A stretch of 25,904 bases of DNA from an uncultured Eggerthellaceae bacterium (GTDB lineage: Bacteria; Actinomycetota; Coriobacteriia; Coriobacteriales; Eggerthellaceae). Made by a program: the position numbers and the translations under genes. Location of the stretch: contig CANOHY010000027.1 in the NCBI GenBank assembly GCA_947565915.1, forward strand, positions 1 through 25,904. The letters are read 5' to 3'. The notes under the pieces were generated by a model that saw nothing but the letters and a program-made list of their open reading frames with translations, ran no database searches and had not been told where the DNA came from. Below, piece after piece: positions 22,181 to 25,904 of the stretch; position 1 is the first letter of the stretch, and each line of letters starts with the position of its first letter.

Positions 22181-22205
22181 CGTGTGTGCGAGCTAGCGAG
22201 TGTGT
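22172..22205. repeat. Tandem repeat across the galE stop codon
   Basis: GCGAGCTAGCG occurs at 22172-22182, including the TAG stop, and again at 22188-22198, each followed by a GTGT-type tail. Further degenerate GTG/GCGAG units continue to about 22223. Confidence 0.7.
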
Positions 22206-22215
22206 CTGCGGGTGT

Positions 22216-22244
22216 GCGAGCGAGTGCTTTCGCATGTCGCTCGC
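22216..22244 (+). terminator. Hairpin downstream of galE
   Basis: GCGAGCGA (22216-22223) pairs perfectly with TCGCTCGC (22237-22244), with a further TGC/GCA pairing inside around TTTC. A strong stem but without a following U-run. It may slow or end galE transcription. Confidence 0.4.
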
Positions 22245-22337
22245 AAATGCGCGGTGGCACGTGGTGGTGCGTGGTGGTGTCTGCCGATGACCTGCAACGC
22301 TTGATGCAGCGTTCGGTGCCAAGCGCCTCGCAATAGG

Positions 22338-22343
22338 TAGAAT
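22338..22343 (+). promoter_or_regulatory. Possible -10 box for the GlnQ-type ATPase gene
   Basis: TAGAAT lies 30 bp before the chosen start, the same hexamer used by the candidate promoters of the phosphoglucomutase and LCP genes, but without the TGn extension. No -35 box is visible. Confidence 0.3.
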
Positions 22344-22372
22344 GAAGCCGCTTTCGACGAAAGGTGACAGAG

Positions 22373-23140
22373 GTGGGCGAGACAACCGATCAAAAGGATG
22401 CGCAGGGCAAAGATGTCATGATAAGCATCCAGCATCTGGAGAAGTCGTTCGGCGACACGCAGGTGTTGCGCGATGTGAACTTGGACGTCGAACGCGGCGA
22501 AGTGGTGGTGGTGCTGGGCCCCAGCGGCTCGGGCAAATCGACCATGCTGCGTTGCATCAACTTGTTGGAAACGCCCACGGGCGGCCATATCTTCATCGAG
22601 GGCAAGGAGATAACCAGCCCGAAGACCAATGTGGACGAGCTGCGCGAGCATGTGGGCATGGTGTTCCAGCAATTCAACCTGTTCCCGCACCTGTCTGCCA
22701 AGAAGAACGTTATGCTGGCGCAGCGCCAAGTGCTCAAGCGCTCGAAGGAGGAAGCCGAGCTGGTGGCCATGGAGCAGCTGGCGCGCGTGGGCCTGGCCGA
22801 CCGCGCCGATTTCCTGCCCGGCCAGCTTTCGGGCGGCCAGCAGCAGCGCGTGGCCATTGCGCGCGCCTTGGCCATGGACCCGCATGTGATGCTGTTCGAT
22901 GAGGCAACCTCGGCGCTCGACCCCGAGCTGGTTCGCGGCGTGCTGGACGTCATGCGCTCGCTTGCCGAAGGCGGCATGACCATGGTTGTGGTCACCCACG
23001 AGATGGGCTTCGCGCGCGAAGTGGCCGACCGCGTGATCTTCATGGAGGGCGGCGTGATCGTGGAAGAGGGCACGCCCACCGAGGTGTTCGACCATCCCAA
23101 GCACAACCGCACCAAGGATTTCCTGGGTCATATCAAATAG
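22373..23140 (+). CDS. Polar amino-acid ABC transporter ATP-binding protein (GlnQ family)
   Basis: A 255-residue ATPase with Walker A GPSGSGKS (residues 49-56), Q-loop MVFQQFNLFPHLS, signature LSGGQ (152-156), Walker B HVMLFDEATSALDPE (Asp176-Glu177) and the switch His in VVTHEMGFAREVADRV. The phrases VFQQFNLFPHLS, FDEATSALDPELV and THEMGFAREVADRVIFM are near-invariant in GlnQ/HisP proteins, so amino-acid import is likely. The start is taken as GTG 22373 with AAAGG 8 bp upstream; GTG 22364 or ATG 22418 are alternatives. No permease or binding protein adjoins it. The matching permease and a broken binding-protein gene are about 10 kb away on the other strand. The binding-protein gene downstream belongs to another transporter class. 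Confidence 0.9.
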   Translation: MGETTDQKDAQGKDVMISIQHLEKSFGDTQVLRDVNLDVERGEVVVVLGPSGSGKSTMLRCINLLETPTGGHIFIEGKEITSPKTNVDELREHVGMVFQQFNLFPHLSAKKNVMLAQRQVLKRSKEEAELVAMEQLARVGLADRADFLPGQLSGGQQQRVAIARALAMDPHVMLFDEATSALDPELVRGVLDVMRSLAEGGMTMVVVTHEMGFAREVADRVIFMEGGVIVEEGTPTEVFDHPKHNRTKDFLGHIK

Positions 23141-23154
23141 CAAGAGCGTGGCGC

Positions 23155-23192
23155 TCGAAGGCGTGCAACGTTCGAAGGCGTGCAACGTTCGA
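23155..23192. repeat. Perfect 17-bp tandem repeat after the GlnQ-type gene
   Basis: TCGAAGGCGTGCAACGT occurs twice head to tail (23155-23171 and 23172-23188) with no mismatch, followed by TCGA, the start of a third copy. GCTCGAA and TTCGAGC at the edges make the whole block an inverted repeat as well. Confidence 0.85.
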
Positions 23193-23232
23193 GCCAATCG
23201 CAATCGCCAGCGCCATCCAAAGAGAGGGAATT

Positions 23233-24252
23233 ATGAGGAGCATCATCGACAAGAGCATCGCGTTGCCCATCGTGCTCATATTCGTTTCCTGCCTTGCGCT
23301 CGTGATCATAATTGGCTGCGACTCGCAGAGCGCGGGCTCGCAGAATGCGGGCAGCGGCGATTCCGTCAGCGAAGCTCCGACGAGCATAACGGTGGGCACG
23401 CTGGCAACCGAGGATATCCTGCCGCTTTGGGTGGCAAAGGACGAAGGCTGGACAGCCGAGTTCAATGTCGATGTCGAAGTGGTCGAGTTCCAATCGGCAA
23501 CCGAGCTTATCGCGGGCGTGGTGTCGGGCAACGTGGACGCTGCCATGACCGACATCATGGTGGCTGCGAGCCTTTTCGCAAGCGGCACCGATGTGCAAAT
23601 GGAATGGGTCACCCTGGGGGCCGACCCAAGCCAGGGCCGCTTCGGCATCATGGTGGGGCCCGATAGCGACGTGCAAAGCGCCGCGCAGCTGGCGGGCGTG
23701 CCCATTGCCGTGGGGTCGAACACTATTTTGGAATATGTGGTTGATGGGCTGATGGAAGAAGCGGGCGTGCCTGCCGACCAGGTGGCCATCGAGGAGATCC
23801 AAAAGCTTCCCGTGCGCTACCAAGCCATGCTTTCGGGGGAGGTGGCTGCAGCTGGCTTGCCGGCGTCGCTTCTTGCCTTGGGCGAAGCGAATGGCTGCCG
23901 CACCATTGCGGAGGACACCCAAGGCCGCAACCTGTCCACTTCGGTCATGATATGTCGCACCTCTGCCCTTGAAAACGCCGCGACGGCTGATGCGCTCGCA
24001 GACCTTCGCAAGGCATGGGACGAAGCAGTGACCGCCATAAACGAGACGCCCGAGGCATTCCAAGAGCTGCTGGTGAGCCATGCGAACTTGTCTGAGGCGA
24101 TAGCCGAAACCTACCCCGTGCCCAACTACCCGCTTTGCGCGCTGCCGACAAGCGAGATGGTGGACCCCGTTTTGGCCTGGATGGAACAGAAGGGCTACCT
24201 GACCCAACCTCTCACCTACGACCAGGCAACGGGCACGTTCTCGTTCGTGTAA
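23233..24252 (+). CDS. ABC transporter substrate-binding lipoprotein, NitT/TauT type (second system)
   Basis: A 339-residue protein with an N-terminal hydrophobic signal (ALPIVLIFVSCLALVIIIGC) ending in a lipobox-like IIGC with Cys29, then a Gly/Ser linker. The mature part begins ITVGTLATEDILPLWVAKDEGW and has VVEFQSATELIAGVVSGNVDAAMTDIMVAASL, GVPIAVGSNTILEYVVDGLM and LPVRYQAMLSGEVAAAGLPASLLAL. These match periplasmic-binding fold II proteins of the NMT1/SsuA/TauA group, presenting a small anion or heterocycle to the permease. The ligand is unknown. The start is ATG 23233 behind GAGAGGG. It is the first gene of a three-gene operon with ATPase and permease. Gene order differs from the first system, in which the lipoprotein is last. 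Confidence 0.87.
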   Translation: MRSIIDKSIALPIVLIFVSCLALVIIIGCDSQSAGSQNAGSGDSVSEAPTSITVGTLATEDILPLWVAKDEGWTAEFNVDVEVVEFQSATELIAGVVSGNVDAAMTDIMVAASLFASGTDVQMEWVTLGADPSQGRFGIMVGPDSDVQSAAQLAGVPIAVGSNTILEYVVDGLMEEAGVPADQVAIEEIQKLPVRYQAMLSGEVAAAGLPASLLALGEANGCRTIAEDTQGRNLSTSVMICRTSALENAATADALADLRKAWDEAVTAINETPEAFQELLVSHANLSEAIAETYPVPNYPLCALPTSEMVDPVLAWMEQKGYLTQPLTYDQATGTFSFV

Positions 24253-24267
24253 GGCACGGCACGGCCC

Positions 24268-25047
24268 ATGAGCGACCTTCCCCCTCACAACGCAGCACAT
24301 GTCGAGCTCAGCGACGTTGGCGTTTCCTATCGAAACGGCGATGCGCCCTTGCAGGCGTGCAGCGGCATTTCGTTTGCGGTGGAACCCGGGGAATCGGTGG
24401 TGCTCATAGGGCCCTCGGGATGCGGCAAGTCCACCGTGCTGCATGTGGTGGCAGGGTTGCTCGCTCCGACGGAGGGGCAAGTGCGCGTAGCGGGCGAGCC
24501 TTTGCGCGGGCCGCGGCCCGAGACAGCGTTCATCCCGCAAGACCTGGGCATCTTCCCCTGGAAGACGGTGCTGCAAAACGCTGCTTTAGGTCTGCGGCTC
24601 CATGGAGTGCCGCGACAAGAGGCCATCCGGCAAGCCACCGAATCGCTCAGTCGCGTGGGTCTGGAGGGGTTCGAAAGCGCCTACCCCAAAGAGCTTTCCG
24701 GTGGCATGCGCCAGCGGCTCGCATTGGCCCGCGCTCTGGTGATGGAGGCCGACCTGGTGCTGATGGACGAGCCGCTCTCGGCCATCGATGCGCTGCAGCG
24801 CGAGTCACTGCAAGATGCCCTGCTGGATTTCTGGCGCACGCGGGGCCATGCGCAGATCCTGGTGACCCACTCCATAGAGGAAGCGGTGTACCTTGGCCAG
24901 CGCATCATCGTGTTCAGCGCGCGGCCGGGCACCATCGTGGCGCAGATAAACAACCCTGAGGCGGGCACCCCAGAGTGGCGCGACAGCGAAGCCTACGCGC
25001 GCCGTTGCCAGCAGGTTCGCGCCGTATTGCGCGGTGAGGCGCGATGA
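24268..25047 (+). CDS. ABC transporter ATP-binding protein, NitT/TauT type (second system)
   Basis: A 259-residue ATPase with Walker A GPSGCGKST (from residue 48), Q-loop FIPQDLGIFPWKTV (the FPW wording of this group), signature LSGGM (143-147), Walker B DLVLMDEPLSAID (Asp167-Glu168) and the switch His in LVTHSIEEAVYL. The D-loop reads SAID instead of the usual SALD, a mild change. It powers the adjacent permease. The start is ATG 24268, 15 bp after the lipoprotein stop; the ribosome site is weak (GGCACGG), which may limit ATPase level relative to lipoprotein. Its stop overlaps the permease start by four bases (ATGA), indicating translational coupling. Confidence 0.92.
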   Translation: MSDLPPHNAAHVELSDVGVSYRNGDAPLQACSGISFAVEPGESVVLIGPSGCGKSTVLHVVAGLLAPTEGQVRVAGEPLRGPRPETAFIPQDLGIFPWKTVLQNAALGLRLHGVPRQEAIRQATESLSRVGLEGFESAYPKELSGGMRQRLALARALVMEADLVLMDEPLSAIDALQRESLQDALLDFWRTRGHAQILVTHSIEEAVYLGQRIIVFSARPGTIVAQINNPEAGTPEWRDSEAYARRCQQVRAVLRGEAR

Positions 25048-25787
25048 AGCGGCTTGCAGCGAAAGTGGGCGGCTACCTCTTCGCCATCGTATTCATCCTG
25101 GCAGGTTGGTGGGTCACGGCGCTTCTGGTGAACTCGCCGGCCCTTCCCACGCCCGCTGCCACGTTCGGCGTGCTCGCATCCAATGTGGGCGCGCTGGGGC
25201 CCTATTTCGTCACGAGCGCCTGGCGCGTGGTTGTCTCCATCCTCATCGGCACGGTGCTTGCCGTGCCTCTGGCGCAAGCGTGCGCGCAATCGCGCAAGCT
25301 CGATACCCTGTTCGCGCCGGTTCTCTACCTGCTCTATCCCGTGCCGAAGGTGGTGCTGCTGCCAATCCTGCTGGTGCTCTTCGGCTTGGGCGGCGCGCCG
25401 AAGATCGTGCTCGTGTCGCTCACCGTGTTCTTCCAGGTGCTCGTGTCGGTGCGCGATGCCGTGCGCGGCATCCCCGAAAGCGCCGTGCTGTCGGCGCGCT
25501 CGCTCGGCGCGGGAAGATGGCAAGTCTACCGGCACGTCGTGGTGCCCTCCACGCTGCCTGCCGTGTTCACGTCGCTGCGCATCAGCGTGGGAACCGCCAT
25601 CGCCGTGCTGTTCATTGCCGAGGCCATGGCGGGCTCGACTGGCCTGGGGTATTTCATCATGCAATCGTGGAGCATGGTGAACTACGCGCGCATGTTCGCG
25701 GGCATCGTGGCCTTGGCGGTGCTGGGGCTTGTGCTCTATGCCCTCTTCGACATCGCCGAGCACCGTTTTACGAAATGGAAGAGCTAG
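25044..25787 (+). CDS. ABC transporter permease, NitT/TauT type (second system)
   Basis: A 247-residue permease with six predicted helices. It begins with a short basic stretch and helix (YLFAIVFILAGWWVTALLV), then the periplasmic PALPTPAATF segment typical of SsuC/TauC proteins. The conserved loop VLSARSLGAGRWQVYRHVVVPSTLPAVFTSLRISVGTAIAVLFIAEAM contains the EAA coupling helix. LYPVPKVVLLPILLVLFGLGGAPKI is the 'P..A..PL.ILWFG.G' family region. It forms the membrane channel of the second system. The start overlaps the ATPase stop (ATGA). After its stop the last 117 bp of the window show no gene; a TATAAT at 25833-25838 may belong to a gene beyond the edge. Confidence 0.9.
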   Translation: MKRLAAKVGGYLFAIVFILAGWWVTALLVNSPALPTPAATFGVLASNVGALGPYFVTSAWRVVVSILIGTVLAVPLAQACAQSRKLDTLFAPVLYLLYPVPKVVLLPILLVLFGLGGAPKIVLVSLTVFFQVLVSVRDAVRGIPESAVLSARSLGAGRWQVYRHVVVPSTLPAVFTSLRISVGTAIAVLFIAEAMAGSTGLGYFIMQSWSMVNYARMFAGIVALAVLGLVLYALFDIAEHRFTKWKS

Positions 25788-25832
25788 TTAAGATCAAAAT
25801 GTCCTTCGAGGGTTCTGGTTGGTGCGGCTATA

Positions 25833-25838
25833 TATAAT
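25833..25838 (+). promoter_or_regulatory. Possible -10 box near the right edge
   Basis: A perfect TATAAT in an AT-rich patch 46 bp after the permease stop. The -35 region is poor. It could drive a gene starting beyond the window. Confidence 0.3.
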
Positions 25839-25904
25839 AAGCATTTCCGAATACGCTTGAGTGTTCCCCGGTCAGAGCTTGATTTTGGGGCTTAGGAATG
25901 GTAA

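Noticed and set aside
23128..24576. A 482-codon minus-strand frame opposite the second lipoprotein gene
   Set aside because: It has no domain or ribosome site, and the plus strand encodes a convincing signal peptide and binding-protein fold.

Overview
The window is 25.9 kb of high-GC bacterial chromosome carrying about 26 protein-coding genes or gene remnants, mostly tightly packed. Strong AGGAGG-type ribosome sites, frequent GTG and TTG starts, lipoprotein-type binding proteins, a LytR-CpsA-Psr cell-wall protein, a DUF1847 protein, a DUF5067 protein and an HTH/Ser-Thr kinase pair together suggest an anaerobic actinobacterium of the Coriobacteriia (Eggerthellaceae or a relative). This placement is inferred from gene content and style, because no rRNA or other marker gene is present. 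I see no tRNA, rRNA, CRISPR array, insertion sequence or phage gene.

Layout, left to right. Positions 1-366 hold the 3' end of a DUF4143-type ATPase. A minus-strand group follows: a rhodanese, a flavin-binding pyridoxamine-oxidase-like protein and a DMT exporter (506-2335). A DHA2-type MFS transporter (2726-4246) lies behind a long leader that can fold into a large hairpin with a possible pseudoknot. A DinJ/YafQ-type toxin-antitoxin pair (4342-4912) is divergent from a YtrA-type GntR regulator and its DUF1648 membrane protein (5078-6719), with an AT-rich, palindrome-rich control region between them. A manganese-type cation diffusion facilitator follows (6945-8189), its ribosome site lying in an inverted repeat.

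From 13330 down to 8335 everything is on the minus strand: the remnant of a polar amino-acid binding protein, an intact amino-acid permease, a cysteine-rich DUF1847 protein, and a complete NitT/TauT-type ABC transporter (permease, ATPase, lipoprotein). From 13494 rightwards most genes are on the plus strand: an unknown 140-aa protein, phosphoglucomutase, a LytR-CpsA-Psr ligase, a DUF5067 membrane-anchored protein, an HTH protein with a membrane-anchored Ser/Thr kinase, a TatD hydrolase (minus), UDP-glucose 4-epimerase, an orphan GlnQ-type ATPase, and a second complete NitT/TauT-type ABC transporter (23233-25787).

Two themes stand out. One is envelope work: phosphoglucomutase and GalE supply and interconvert sugar precursors, and the LCP protein attaches glycopolymers to the wall. 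The other is transport: three ABC systems, one of them broken and scattered (binding-protein remnant at 13.0 kb, permease at 12.2 kb, ATPase at 22.4 kb), plus three secondary transporters. The most unusual non-coding signals are the folded leader of the MFS gene, the ribosome-site hairpin of the CDF gene, and short tandem duplications at or just past several stop codons.
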